The notes below the pieces were generated by a model that saw nothing but the letters and a program-made list of their open reading frames with translations, was not told where the DNA came from and made no database searches. The position numbers were made by a program, and so were the translations under genes. A DNA stretch of 64,000 nt from positions 186,001 to 250,000 of the forward strand of contig NZ_SWFP01000003.1 in assembly GCF_005869225.1 (NCBI RefSeq). The letters are read 5' to 3'. Of this stretch, positions 43,091 to 51,499 are shown piece after piece. Source of the stretch: Dyadobacter bucti (GTDB taxonomy: Bacteria; Bacteroidota; Bacteroidia; Cytophagales; Spirosomataceae). The stretch's first letter is position 1; each line of letters starts with the position of its first letter.

Positions 43091-44086
43091 TCACCTCCCC
43101 TTCACCACCCCATCAATCTCCCCTAGCAACGACTTCACCCCGGTGGAATCCTGCATCAATTGCCAGATCATCACGCCGCTGACTTTTTTCTTTGCCAGTT
43201 CGGTTTTCTTTTTGATTGTTGGAAGGCCGTTGAAATAAACCATACCGCCGTTCAGGTGCATTTGATCTTGATTGACGGAATCGGGGTATTGGCGGAGGAT
43301 GGTTTTGTAGGACATGCTTTCCGGCGCGGTGCCGCCGAAGCCGTAGCCGTAAAATGGAACACCGAGGGTAAGTTTCTCCTTCGGGATTTTGCGGGTTTCG
43401 AGCCAGTATTGAAGGTCTTCTTCGGCCATGGAGTAGGGGGCGTGCGGACCGGGCCTGTCGGGACGCCAGGGGCCGGTGCGGTCGTAGGACATGATATTGA
43501 CAAAGTCGAATTGGGCGAGGGCTTTGTCAGTGAACTGGCTTTTGTAAACCGTGGCAATGGCGGCAGTAACAAGTTTGTTTTTTTGTTTCAACGCAGCAGC
43601 AAGGTCGACCACAAAATTTTCGTAATTGGCATCGATCAAAGCACCTTCCAGGTCTACATCGATTCCGTCAAGATTATTGGTAACTGCCAGATTGACAAGA
43701 TCATTGATCAGTTTCGTTTTCTTTTCTCCAATCAAAAATGAAGGGTAATATTTCGGCGCGCCACCTCCGCCGATCGACGCCATGATCTTCACATTTTTCA
43801 AATGGGCAAGATCTGCAACTGCCTTTAAATTAGCAGTCCCCATGAGATTGCCCAGGGAATCGGGATTGATAAATGCAATGTACAAATGCGTGATTTTGGA
43901 ATAGTCCACCTGATTTGCTGCCGTGAGTAAGTCCGTCCTGTTGGGCAAGTATCCGATTACTTTGAAAATCGGGTCCGTAGTTTCATTTTTTGAAATAACC
44001 GCACTTTTCTTGCTGCAACCGGTATTGAACACAAGAATCACCATGATCCCCGAAATAAATTGCTTGATAAACTTCCGAAAATTCAT
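43091..44086 (-). CDS. GH18 family lipoprotein (chitinase-like)
   Basis: The 331-residue protein has a lipoprotein signal (FISGIMVILVFNTGC). The GH18 barrel is complete: VIGYLPNRTD, THLYIAF, KIMASIGGGGAP, the catalytic LDGIDVDLEG (DxxDxDxE), FVNIMSYDRTGPW and VSGVMIWQLMQD. The family cleaves chitin or related N-acetylglucosamine chains, by substrate-assisted catalysis. It should act at the cell surface or in the periplasm. It lies next to the GFOR-like genes, 21 bp upstream on the same strand, but their link is unknown. Confidence 0.93.
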   Translation of the reverse strand: MNFRKFIKQFISGIMVILVFNTGCSKKSAVISKNETTDPIFKVIGYLPNRTDLLTAANQVDYSKITHLYIAFINPDSLGNLMGTANLKAVADLAHLKNVKIMASIGGGGAPKYYPSFLIGEKKTKLINDLVNLAVTNNLDGIDVDLEGALIDANYENFVVDLAAALKQKNKLVTAAIATVYKSQFTDKALAQFDFVNIMSYDRTGPWRPDRPGPHAPYSMAEEDLQYWLETRKIPKEKLTLGVPFYGYGFGGTAPESMSYKTILRQYPDSVNQDQMHLNGGMVYFNGLPTIKKKTELAKKKVSGVMIWQLMQDSTGVKSLLGEIDGVVKGR

Positions 44087-44107
44087 GATGATCCTGTGTT
44101 TGGTGTC

Positions 44108-45217
44108 TTATTTTCCTGCTAACATAATCTTGGCTCCGCCTTTACGGATGGACTCATAAACGGCATCGACCACGATCATATCCTTTAATCCTTCCGCTCC
44201 TGATACATTCGGATCAGGTTTGTTGTTGAGAATTATATCTGCAATCCCGTCCATTTGCAACGTCTGATGTGTGACTATCGGCTGGTTCATCGGGCCGAGG
44301 TGCGTGCGGCCTTTAATGGGCCCGTAGCTGAACGCGGGACTCAGTTCTACAAAACCTTTTTCACCAACTACATAAAGTCTTTCGTAATTATTGAAAGCAT
44401 AAGTGGTGCCGCAGCTCGCAATCACGCCGCTTGGAAAACCCAGTTGAAACATGATCGTTTCGTCCACTTCCTTGAATTTCACCGGGTCGGTTTTAGATTC
44501 CTGGGCTGTAACCCAGATCGGCTCTTCGCCTGTTGCATATCTTGCACCGTTTAAAGCATAAATGCCCACATCCATCATCGCGCCGCCGCCTGCCAATGCT
44601 TTTTTGAGCCTCCATTGATTTGGATCCCCGGATTTAAAGCCCATATAATTGTTCACGTGCATGATTTTCCCGAGTTCGCCGGCTTCACGCATGCGGATCA
44701 ACTCCCGGGTATGTGGCTCAAAATGCATGCGGTAGCCAATGTAAAATTTCACTCCGGCTTTCTCGCAAGCGGCGATCATTTCACGGGTCTGCTTGGCATT
44801 GTCGGCGACAGGCTTTTCACAAAGTACATGTTTTCCTGCAGCTGCTATCTGCAGAACATGCTTGTGATGGAGCGAATTGGGCGTGGTAATGTATACAATG
44901 TCTATATCCGGATTATTTTTGATCTGGCCGACAGTTTCGTAGTTATAGGTATTCTTTTCGGGAATGTCATATTTCTTTTTCCAGTCTTCCAGCTTGGACG
45001 GAGTGCCGGAAACTGCGCCTACCAAGGTAGCCATTTTGCAATCTTTCATAGCGTCAGCCACACGCGTCCCGTAGCTACCCAAGCCCATAATCGCTACCCG
45101 CAATTGTTTGTCGGCCTTTGGTCTGGTGCAAGAATTTGCGTAAGCGGGCAGCGCTGAAAGTGCTGTGGCGCCAATGCCCAGTGAAAATTTTTGAAGAAAA
45201 TCGCGACGAGAATCCAT
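44108..45217 (-). CDS. Tat-exported GFOR-like Gfo/Idh/MocA oxidoreductase, copy A
   Basis: The 369-residue protein starts with a twin-arginine signal (SRRDFLQKFSLGIGATAL) and a Rossmann motif (VAIMGLGSYG). The active-site motif is CEKPVA, then YIGYRMHFEPHTRE, as in glucose-fructose oxidoreductase, a periplasmic enzyme with tightly bound NADP. The length and fold match. It is 13 bp downstream of a close paralogue and 21 bp upstream of the GH18 gene. The ATG at 45217 was chosen so that the RR motif lies at the N-terminus. Confidence 0.92.
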   Translation of the reverse strand: MDSRRDFLQKFSLGIGATALSALPAYANSCTRPKADKQLRVAIMGLGSYGTRVADAMKDCKMATLVGAVSGTPSKLEDWKKKYDIPEKNTYNYETVGQIKNNPDIDIVYITTPNSLHHKHVLQIAAAGKHVLCEKPVADNAKQTREMIAACEKAGVKFYIGYRMHFEPHTRELIRMREAGELGKIMHVNNYMGFKSGDPNQWRLKKALAGGGAMMDVGIYALNGARYATGEEPIWVTAQESKTDPVKFKEVDETIMFQLGFPSGVIASCGTTYAFNNYERLYVVGEKGFVELSPAFSYGPIKGRTHLGPMNQPIVTHQTLQMDGIADIILNNKPDPNVSGAEGLKDMIVVDAVYESIRKGGAKIMLAGK

Positions 45218-45230
45218 GGTGATCAGTGAT

Positions 45231-46337
45231 TTATTTGTTGATAAATATCTTGGCCCCGCCTTTCCGGATCGACTCATACACCGCATCTACTACGATCATA
45301 TCTTTCAATCCTTCCTGGCCAGTTACATTCGGATCTGGTTTTCCGTTCAGGATCGCATCTGCGACGCCGTCCATCTGATAAGCCTGGTGATTTACATCCG
45401 GCTGGTCGATAGGGCCTTTATGCGTCACGCCGCGGATCGGGCCGTAGCCAAAGGATGGGTTCATTTCCGCCCAGCCTTTGCTGCCCATCACATGCAATCG
45501 CTCGGCATGGTTGAAATTATAGGTACAACCGCAATTGGCAATAATCCCACTTGGAAATCCAAGCTGAAAAGTGATCGTTTCATCCACTTCCTTGAACTTT
45601 ACAGGATCGGTTTTGGATTCCTGGGCCGTAACCCAGATCGGCTCCTCACCCGTACAATAACGTGCGCCATTTAGCGAATAAACACCTACGTCCATCATCG
45701 CCCCACCACCTGCCAGCGCCTTTTTTAGCCTCCATTGCGTAGGATCACCAATTGTGAAGCCAGCATAGTTATTGACGTGCATGATCTTGCCAAATTCACC
45801 CGCTTCTCGCATGCGTATCAGCTCGCGGGTGTGCGGTTCGAAATGCAGCCGGTAACCAATATAAAATTTCACGCCTGCTTTTTCACAGGCAGCGATCATT
45901 TCGCGTGCCTGTTTGGCATTGTCGGCAACCGGCTTTTCACAAATCACATGCTTCTTCGCCGCAGCAACCATCAGTACATGCTTGTGATGCAACGAGTTAG
46001 GCGTAATCACATATACAAGATCAATATCGGGGTTGTCTTTAATGGTGTGGAAGTTCTCGTAGTTGTAAACATTTTTGTCCTCAATCCCGTACTTCTGTTT
46101 CCATTCCGGGATTTTGGAAGGTGTGCCTGTGACGATGCCCACCAGTTTTGCGGTTTTGCATTCCTTCATACCCCGCGCCACAATGTTCGCGTAGCCACCG
46201 AGGCCCATTAATGCAACCCGCAACTGTTTATCGGCCCTGAAACCGGGAAGGGCAGAAGCAACCTCTGGCAAGCCGGTCAAAGCGGTCGCGCCGATTCCTA
46301 ATGAAATCTTTTGCAAAAAATCACGACGGGAATTCAT
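45231..46337 (-). CDS. Tat-exported GFOR-like Gfo/Idh/MocA oxidoreductase, copy B
   Basis: The 368-residue protein is a tandem paralogue of the gene at 44108-45217. It has the signal SRRDFLQKISLGIGATALTG, the motif VALMGLGGYA, CEKPVA and YIGYRLHFEPHTRE. The central 120 residues differ at only about a dozen positions between the copies, while the two ends differ much more. Synonymous changes in the conserved block suggest an old duplication kept by selection. It leads a unit of three genes on the minus strand (copy B, copy A, GH18). Confidence 0.92.
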   Translation of the reverse strand: MNSRRDFLQKISLGIGATALTGLPEVASALPGFRADKQLRVALMGLGGYANIVARGMKECKTAKLVGIVTGTPSKIPEWKQKYGIEDKNVYNYENFHTIKDNPDIDLVYVITPNSLHHKHVLMVAAAKKHVICEKPVADNAKQAREMIAACEKAGVKFYIGYRLHFEPHTRELIRMREAGEFGKIMHVNNYAGFTIGDPTQWRLKKALAGGGAMMDVGVYSLNGARYCTGEEPIWVTAQESKTDPVKFKEVDETITFQLGFPSGIIANCGCTYNFNHAERLHVMGSKGWAEMNPSFGYGPIRGVTHKGPIDQPDVNHQAYQMDGVADAILNGKPDPNVTGQEGLKDMIVVDAVYESIRKGGAKIFINK

Positions 46338-46403
46338 ATTTAGCTTGGTTTGGTGGAAAGTGTTCGGAGATATCGGGAAAAGTTAGACCGGTGGCTTATC
46401 TCC

Positions 46404-46991
46404 TTACTTTGCTGCTATTTCAAGCAGTCGGGGCTGTGATTTGGCTTTACTGTCAGAGATTTTGCCCAGCGTAGATTTGATTCGTTCCTCTACTTCATGA
46501 GGAATTTGGGTAAAGAATAAATCTTCCAGCTTGATATCCAGCAGCTTGTGAATAACAATAAGATCTTTCGTTGAAAATGCCCGGATACCATTCAAAAGCT
46601 CGGAAGTGTAGGATTTATTGTGCGCCAGGATGCCGGCAAGATCGTTTTGTTTGAGACCTTTTGTTTTGAGTTTTGACAAGATCAATTCTCTTCTTGAAAT
46701 GAAAAATCTGAATTCGGCGTCAGCCTGGGCTTCGGCAAGGTCACTTTCTATTATTTGAGAATCGGGAACAGGTTCTTTTCCTGACCAGTGAATGGATTCG
46801 TATTTTCGGATTAGTAAGCCCAATTCTTCTTCCAAAGATTCCAATTCCGGCTGACTTTTACTCTGGAGTCGTAAAAAACGCGCAGCGCGAGAAGCCCTCT
46901 CAAGTTCTATTTCAGAAGTTAGCTCCCCTTTACGGATCATTGATCTGATATCAGTCTCATTTAATGTATGTGACCATTTGTTCTGAGCCAT
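46404..46991 (-). CDS. higA: HTH antitoxin of a HigBA-like module
   Basis: The 195-residue protein has an N-terminal extension with a helical region (about 30-75), and an XRE-like HTH in its second half: LILSKLKTKGLKQNDLAGILAHNKSYTSELLNG, followed by DLIVIHKLLDIKLEDLFF. It overlaps the upstream toxin gene by 31 bp. In HigBA modules the toxin comes first, as it does here. It should bind the HigB protein and the inverted repeat upstream. Confidence 0.82.
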   Translation of the reverse strand: MAQNKWSHTLNETDIRSMIRKGELTSEIELERASRAARFLRLQSKSQPELESLEEELGLLIRKYESIHWSGKEPVPDSQIIESDLAEAQADAEFRFFISRRELILSKLKTKGLKQNDLAGILAHNKSYTSELLNGIRAFSTKDLIVIHKLLDIKLEDLFFTQIPHEVEERIKSTLGKISDSKAKSQPRLLEIAAK

Positions 46992-47302
46992 TTCTCTATA
47001 CTGGTTTTATTGTTTTTAAAAGTTGCTGCGTAATTGTCATGATTGCCAGCCCAAATAACGATGGCCCGGTTTGAATGAAATTTAACAAGCATCATCATGC
47101 GATGAACATGAATGTCGAAGAAATAGAATCCGTCATTGTGCACCTTATCTGCATCCCTTCTTACTTTATACAAATCCTCCGCTGATCTAATTTCAGTGTT
47201 TTCAAGATCCGAGATTAATTGTTCTATTGCTGTTATCAACCTCTTATTACCTCGGTTTTTATCCAGAAACCTGAGCAGTATCTTTTTTCCTTCGATTGTC
47301 AC
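46961..47302 (-). CDS. higB: HigB-like mRNA interferase toxin
   Basis: The 113-residue protein ends in AIVIWAGNHDNYAATFKNNKTSIEKWL, the HigB hallmark (a HDxY...FKNN pattern). The family is a RelE-like ribosome-dependent mRNA interferase. The frame has no ATG at its head; GTG 47302 is the only start before an upstream stop codon. It is followed by the HTH antitoxin with 31 bp overlap, and preceded by an inverted repeat at 47325-47345. Confidence 0.85.
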   Translation of the reverse strand: MTIEGKKILLRFLDKNRGNKRLITAIEQLISDLENTEIRSAEDLYKVRRDADKVHNDGFYFFDIHVHRMMMLVKFHSNRAIVIWAGNHDNYAATFKNNKTSIEKWLRTNGHIH

Positions 47303-47324
47303 GGGTGATTGAATTTAAGTAAAA

Positions 47325-47345
47325 AGTTCTACTTTTAATAGAACT
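47325..47345. promoter_or_regulatory. Inverted repeat, probable HigBA operator
   Basis: AGTTCTA (47325-47331) and TAGAACT (47339-47345) are 7-bp arms around a 7-bp centre. They lie 23 bp before the HigB GTG, a good place for autorepression. Confidence 0.65.
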
Positions 47346-47410
47346 TGTCTTTTTTGCTTCAACCTTCTGACGCGGGTTATGTAAAAAGTAAGGGCTTCGC
47401 ACAACAAAAA

Positions 47411-47436
47411 AAGCCCCCGGAGTTGACCGGGAGCTT
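47411..47436 (-). terminator. Intrinsic terminator of the small exported protein gene
   Basis: A 10-bp stem with one mismatch (47411-47420 with 47427-47436, loop AGTTGA) is followed on the minus strand by seven T. Confidence 0.85.
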
Positions 47437-47457
47437 CTTCATAAACCTTTGGATTGT

Positions 47458-47841
47458 TTACTTTACAGTCAAAAACCGTTCGGTTTTTTGCTCTGACAAT
47501 TGAAACGACTTGGATTGTTTTTCTTTTCCGCTGATGACATCGAGGCTGTATTTACCTGCCTGCATTTCGTCCAGATTGAATGTACGGCCAAATTTGAGTT
47601 GGTTTTTAGCGACTGTTTCACGGTACACCACTTCGCCATTTTCATTTTTCAGAACAATGGTGGTTCGAGAGTCAGCATTGGCTTTGTCTACCAGTACATT
47701 AATCTTTCCGCTTTTTGTGGGATAAATGCCGGTTCCGAAACCTGAGGATTTTTTGGCCTCATTATCTTCTGCGTTGGCTGTGAAAGAAGCAGTAGCAATA
47801 AGTGCCAGGGCACAAACGAAAGTTTTGATTGAAGTTTTCAT
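47458..47841 (-). CDS. Small exported protein of unknown function
   Basis: The 127-residue protein has a signal peptide (KTSIKTFVCALALIATASFTANA) and a beta-rich mature part: KINVLVDKANADSRTTIVLKN, VVYRETVAKNQLKFGRTFNLDEMQAGKY and SLDVISGKEKQSKSF. The second part looks like the beta-sandwich of the T9SS type A sorting domain or DUF3244, but it lacks the usual GXY(I/V) and C-terminal lysine pattern in full form. It is probably periplasmic. A perfect -7 element precedes it at 47902-47909. Confidence 0.7.
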   Translation of the reverse strand: MKTSIKTFVCALALIATASFTANAEDNEAKKSSGFGTGIYPTKSGKINVLVDKANADSRTTIVLKNENGEVVYRETVAKNQLKFGRTFNLDEMQAGKYSLDVISGKEKQSKSFQLSEQKTERFLTVK

Positions 47842-47901
47842 GGCTGTTTTGATTTTATTTTTATGGCTGATTTTTCTTTTGTCTTACCTAAAAGAACATG
47901 A

Positions 47902-47909
47902 CAAATGTA
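47902..47909 (-). promoter_or_regulatory. Exact -7 element of the small exported protein gene
   Basis: The minus strand reads TACATTTG, a perfect TAnnTTTG. No good -33 element is found at 19-21 bp. The predicted leader is about 54 nt. Confidence 0.45.
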
Positions 47910-48015
47910 ATGGCTAAGCATGGTACTATGTTATGCAAAGTACAGGAGCGGAAAATCTGACCAGATGAATGGTTCATATCGCAAATAAAGAATTAACCGG
48001 TAAGGCCATTTTAAT

Positions 48016-48050
48016 AAAAAACGGCTCCCTGGATTACCAGAAAGCCGTTT
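48016..48050 (-). terminator. Intrinsic terminator of the MFS permease gene
   Basis: AAACGGCT (48019-48026) pairs with AGCCGTTT (48043-48050), with an inner CTGG/CCAG pair. On the minus strand it is followed by six T. The MFS stop is at 48073. Confidence 0.85.
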
Positions 48051-48072
48051 ATACATGATTTTGAGACGTATT

Positions 48073-49314
48073 TTATTCTTTCTCCACGAAATCCATATCC
48101 TTAGTAAAAGTCTCTTCCAGAAAATACAGGGCGAGTAACGCCACTGCACTGGTAGCAACTCCGATCAGTAGTCCGCTTTGAATCACACCAAGATCGGGTT
48201 TGAAACCCACAAATAAAGCAGCCAGTGGAATAGTAGCGCCCCGCACAAAGTTGGGAACAGTAGTGGCAACGGTTGCACGTAAATTCGTTCCGAAAAGCTC
48301 TGCCGCGATGGTGATGAACAATGTCCAGTATCCATTGCAGAAGCCCAGCAGTGCACACATCAGATAAAACGTAAACAGATCCAGCGAAGGAATCAGCAGA
48401 TACCCGATCATCATCGTCAGCGACAGAATAATGAACAAACCGATCACCCGCTTTCTGCTTTTAAGATACTGACTGAGCAACCCGCTGAATATATCGCCGA
48501 AAACCTGCCCGGAAAATGCCAGCATAACCGCCTTGCCGGCATTAATTCCTTCAATCCCTTTGGCAGCGCCGAACTCCGGTGAAAAAGTAATGAGAATGCC
48601 AACCACAAACCATATCGGCAACCCGACCAATATTGCCATCATATATTTCCCGAAACGTTTTCCGTTGGTAAGGATCATCAGAACGTTTCCGCGATCGACC
48701 GTTTTTTCCTTAACCTGCTTGAACATTCCCGATTCGAAAACATTGAACCTTAATATCAGCAGCAATAAACCCATTCCGCCACCCACAAAATAGGAGATTC
48801 TCCATTCAAACAGGTCGGCAACAAAATACGCGAGAATTGCTCCGAGTACGCCCAAAGTTGCAACTAAGGTTGTACCGTATCCGCGGATTTCTTTTGGCAG
48901 AACTTCGGTGACCAATGTAATACCGGCCCCAAGTTCGCCCGCCAGACCTACGCCCGCAATGAAACGGAGGAACGCATATTGATCAAGTGAAGTGACAAAT
49001 CCGTTTCCGATATTGGCAAGGGAATACATGATGATGGAGCCGAAAAGTACGGAAAGCCTTCCTTTTTTATCAGCAATAACACCCCACAAAACCCCTCCGA
49101 TCAGCATCCCTGCCATTTGGTAATTGAGTAGGGTGATCCCTTCGGTTAACAATTGATCGGTGGGTACATTGAGCGCTTTTAAGCTCGGGACCCGCACCAC
49201 GCTGAAAAGAAAAAGGTCGTACATATCGACCAGGTAACCCAATGCCGCTACAATGACCGGCACTTGTAAAAGTTGCGAAAGCAGGGAAGGACGGGAGGTT
49301 GGGTTTTCAGGCAT
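48073..49314 (-). CDS. MFS transporter (sugar/organic acid type)
   Basis: The 413-residue protein has twelve predicted helices. The N-half carries a YLVDMYDLFLFSVVR start and the MFS motif GVIADKKGRLSVLFGS. The family is the sugar or organic acid proton symporters. The gene is the last in a minus-strand series after the SDR, Gfo/Idh and isomerase genes, so its substrate probably is the sugar or sugar acid that those enzymes use. A gap of 132 bp with repeat arms separates it from the SDR gene. A strong terminator follows. Confidence 0.9.
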   Translation of the reverse strand: MPENPTSRPSLLSQLLQVPVIVAALGYLVDMYDLFLFSVVRVPSLKALNVPTDQLLTEGITLLNYQMAGMLIGGVLWGVIADKKGRLSVLFGSIIMYSLANIGNGFVTSLDQYAFLRFIAGVGLAGELGAGITLVTEVLPKEIRGYGTTLVATLGVLGAILAYFVADLFEWRISYFVGGGMGLLLLILRFNVFESGMFKQVKEKTVDRGNVLMILTNGKRFGKYMMAILVGLPIWFVVGILITFSPEFGAAKGIEGINAGKAVMLAFSGQVFGDIFSGLLSQYLKSRKRVIGLFIILSLTMMIGYLLIPSLDLFTFYLMCALLGFCNGYWTLFITIAAELFGTNLRATVATTVPNFVRGATIPLAALFVGFKPDLGVIQSGLLIGVATSAVALLALYFLEETFTKDMDFVEKE

Positions 49315-49322
49315 TTTTGATT

Positions 49323-49446
49323 GCTTTTAGCTATCAGCGTTTAGCTTTTAGTTTTGTTTGAGATAAACCTTATACTTCAATGCATGTTGTGTTAGATCTT
49401 CGGCGGCTCTTACAGCCAATAGCTAATGGCTGACAGCCGACAGCCG
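49323..49446. repeat. Degenerate 7-bp repeat arms flanking the MFS-SDR gap
   Basis: The left arm (49323-49351) repeats units such as GCTTTTA, GCTATCA, GCGTTTA every 7 bp. The right arm (49413-49446) repeats the complement, and its reverse strand reads GGCTGTC, GGCTGTC, AGCCATT, AGCTATT. The arms face each other around about 60 bp of other sequence, and the right arm touches the SDR stop codon. Confidence 0.75.
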
Positions 49447-50217
49447 TCAAAGCCTGTCAATCAGCATCCCACCATCCACGTTGATAACCTGGCCGGTGGA
49501 GTAGGGAAAATCGCCCCTCGTGACGGATGCAACCGCTTTTCCTATGTCATCCGGCGTGCCCCAGCGAGGTTGCAGGGCAATACCACCCTGGAACAGGTTG
49601 TCATATTTTTCCTGCACTTTGGAAGTCATGTCCGTAGCAACAATACCCGGGCGGATTTCAAAAACCGGGATGTTATATTCAGCCATTCTCACCGCAAAAA
49701 GCAGATTGGTCATAGCGAGTCCAGCCTTTGAAATACAATATTCACCCCTGTTGATAGAAGCAACGGTTGCTGAAATGGATGTTACGAAAATGATGGTTGC
49801 TTCGAATGCATGATTATTCGTTTTGGCGTGCGCCATTTTCTTGGCAATCTGCTGCGTGAGAAAAAAAGGTCCTTCCAGGTTTGTCTGCATCACTTCCTGG
49901 AAATTTTCCAGCGTGGTTTCAAGAATGTCCAGTCTCTCGCGGGGAGCAATTCCAGCGTTGTTAACTAACACATTGATCTGTCCAAAAACGGAATAGGCTT
50001 TCTCTATCACAGCTTCGCGGTCCGCAGCATTGGAGATATTTCCCTGGCAATAAACTACTTCTGCACCCAGTTGGCGAAGCTCGTCCAATGCGGAAGCGGC
50101 GCCTTCTTCATCCCTGACGCCATTGATAGCGAGATTATAACCTTCATTTGCCAATGCTTTCGCGATCCCGAAACCGATCCCGCGACTTCCTCCTGTAATT
50201 AATGCCGTTTTTTTCAT
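49447..50217 (-). CDS. SDR family oxidoreductase (3-ketoacyl-reductase-like)
   Basis: The 256-residue protein has the cofactor motif [25 protein letters not shown], the catalytic SISAT...YCISKAG, and ends in [12 protein letters not shown]. Names of the group include KduD-like and FabG-like dehydrogenases. In this cluster it should oxidise or reduce a sugar intermediate. It overlaps the upstream Gfo/Idh gene by 4 bp. Confidence 0.92.
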   Translation of the reverse strand: MKKTALITGGSRGIGFGIAKALANEGYNLAINGVRDEEGAASALDELRQLGAEVVYCQGNISNAADREAVIEKAYSVFGQINVLVNNAGIAPRERLDILETTLENFQEVMQTNLEGPFFLTQQIAKKMAHAKTNNHAFEATIIFVTSISATVASINRGEYCISKAGLAMTNLLFAVRMAEYNIPVFEIRPGIVATDMTSKVQEKYDNLFQGGIALQPRWGTPDDIGKAVASVTRGDFPYSTGQVINVDGGMLIDRL

Positions 50218-51359
50218 AGCTCCTCAATATTAACCCACTGCCGTTTTTCCCAGCTTTCGATACCTTTTTCAGCCAGCTGGACTCCGCGGGCACCGGCTTT
50301 AAGATCCCATGGAAAAGGAGTGTCTTTTACGATATGTTTTAAAAATAATTCCCACTGTGCTTTAAAGGCATTGTCAAAAATTTCCTGCTCAGGCACTTTG
50401 GACCAGCCGTCGAAAAATGGTATTGGCTGTGGAATATCCGGATTCCAGACGGGCTTCGGGGTATTTCCGTAATGTTGAATATAACAATCGCGCAGACCGG
50501 CAACGGCAGAACCTTTGGTGCCGTCGACCTGCAAAGTCAGCAGATCGTCGCGGCGTACGCGGACTGTCCAGGACGAATTGAATTGTGCGATCACATCGTC
50601 TTCCAACTCAAAGGTTGCGTAGCAGGCGTCATCTGCTGTGCATTTGTAAGGTTTTCCATTTTCGTCGATACGCTCGGGAATGTGTGTTGCACCCAGGCAG
50701 GAAACAGCTTTTACCTTGCCAAAAAGATTGTCGAGCACATAGCGCCAGTGGCAAAGCATATCGACTATAATGCCGCCGTCATCCTCTTTGCGGTAATTCC
50801 AGGAAGGACGCTGGGCCGGGATACTATGACCTTCAAAAACCCAGTAGCCGAATTCTCCGCGAACCGAAAGGATTTTACCAAAGAAACCGTTTTCCATCAG
50901 GCGTTTCAGTTTCAGCATGCCGGGAAGCCAGAGTTTGTCTTGTACCACTCCATTTTTCAAACCTGCCGCAGTAGCCAGCTCATACAATTCCAGTGCTTCC
51001 TCGGTGGTAGTACCGGTTGGTTTTTCACAATAAATGTGTTTACCAGCCAGGATAGCTTTTTTGACAGCCGCCGCCCGGCGACCGGTAACCTGTGCATCGA
51101 AATAGATCTGGTAACGCGGATCGGACATCACTGAATCCAGATCCGTAGTATATTTCTCGATACCCGACTGCTTGCAGAGTGATTGCAGTTTGCTTTCGTT
51201 TCTTCCTACCAAAATAGGATCAGGCATGATCACTTCGTCAGAAGAAATTTTAACGCCGCCCTGATCGATGATCGCTTTGATGGAGCGCAGTAAATGCTGG
51301 TTGGTTCCCATGCGGCCGGTTACGCCGTTCATGATAATGCCAATGGTATGTGTTGTCAT
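50214..51359 (-). CDS. Cytoplasmic Gfo/Idh/MocA oxidoreductase
   Basis: The 381-residue protein lacks a signal peptide, in contrast to the Tat-type copies elsewhere in the window. It has an unusual Rossmann start ([15 protein letters not shown]), the motif CEKPTG in place of EKP-L, and the C-terminal half with the substrate-facing [14 protein letters not shown]. The 4-bp overlap with the SDR gene means coupled translation. It probably oxidises the sugar or sugar acid that the MFS permease imports. Confidence 0.9.
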   Translation of the reverse strand: MTTHTIGIIMNGVTGRMGTNQHLLRSIKAIIDQGGVKISSDEVIMPDPILVGRNESKLQSLCKQSGIEKYTTDLDSVMSDPRYQIYFDAQVTGRRAAAVKKAILAGKHIYCEKPTGTTTEEALELYELATAAGLKNGVVQDKLWLPGMLKLKRLMENGFFGKILSVRGEFGYWVFEGHSIPAQRPSWNYRKEDDGGIIVDMLCHWRYVLDNLFGKVKAVSCLGATHIPERIDENGKPYKCTADDACYATFELEDDVIAQFNSSWTVRVRRDDLLTLQVDGTKGSAVAGLRDCYIQHYGNTPKPVWNPDIPQPIPFFDGWSKVPEQEIFDNAFKAQWELFLKHIVKDTPFPWDLKAGARGVQLAEKGIESWEKRQWVNIEEL

Positions 51360-51381
51360 GTTGTTTGGTTGATTAAGATAT

Positions 51382-51409
51382 GCTGTCGGCTATCGGCTTT
51401 CAGCTATTT
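51382..51409. repeat. Short 7-bp repeat array upstream of the Gfo/Idh gene
   Basis: Units GCTGTCG, GCTATCG, GCTTTCA and GCTATTT follow each other with a 7-bp period. The sequence is akin to the arms at 49323-49446. Confidence 0.65.
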
Positions 51410-51449
51410 AAAAAAATATTAATGATGCTTCAATGCAAGCCGCCAGGGT

Positions 51450-51494
51450 GGCGCGAAGCTCCGCTTCGTGCCGACTATTTCAAGGCCTCCGGCC
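51450..51494. repeat. REP-like GC-rich twin hairpin
   Basis: A 23-nt imperfect palindrome with a TCC loop (51450-51472, arms around CGAAGC/GCTTCG) is followed by GGCC-TCC-GGCC (51484-51494). The second hairpin ends 5 bp before the isomerase stop. Form and loop size are like those of the element at 20161-20206, but the sequence differs. Confidence 0.6.
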
Positions 51495-51499
51495 GGTAA

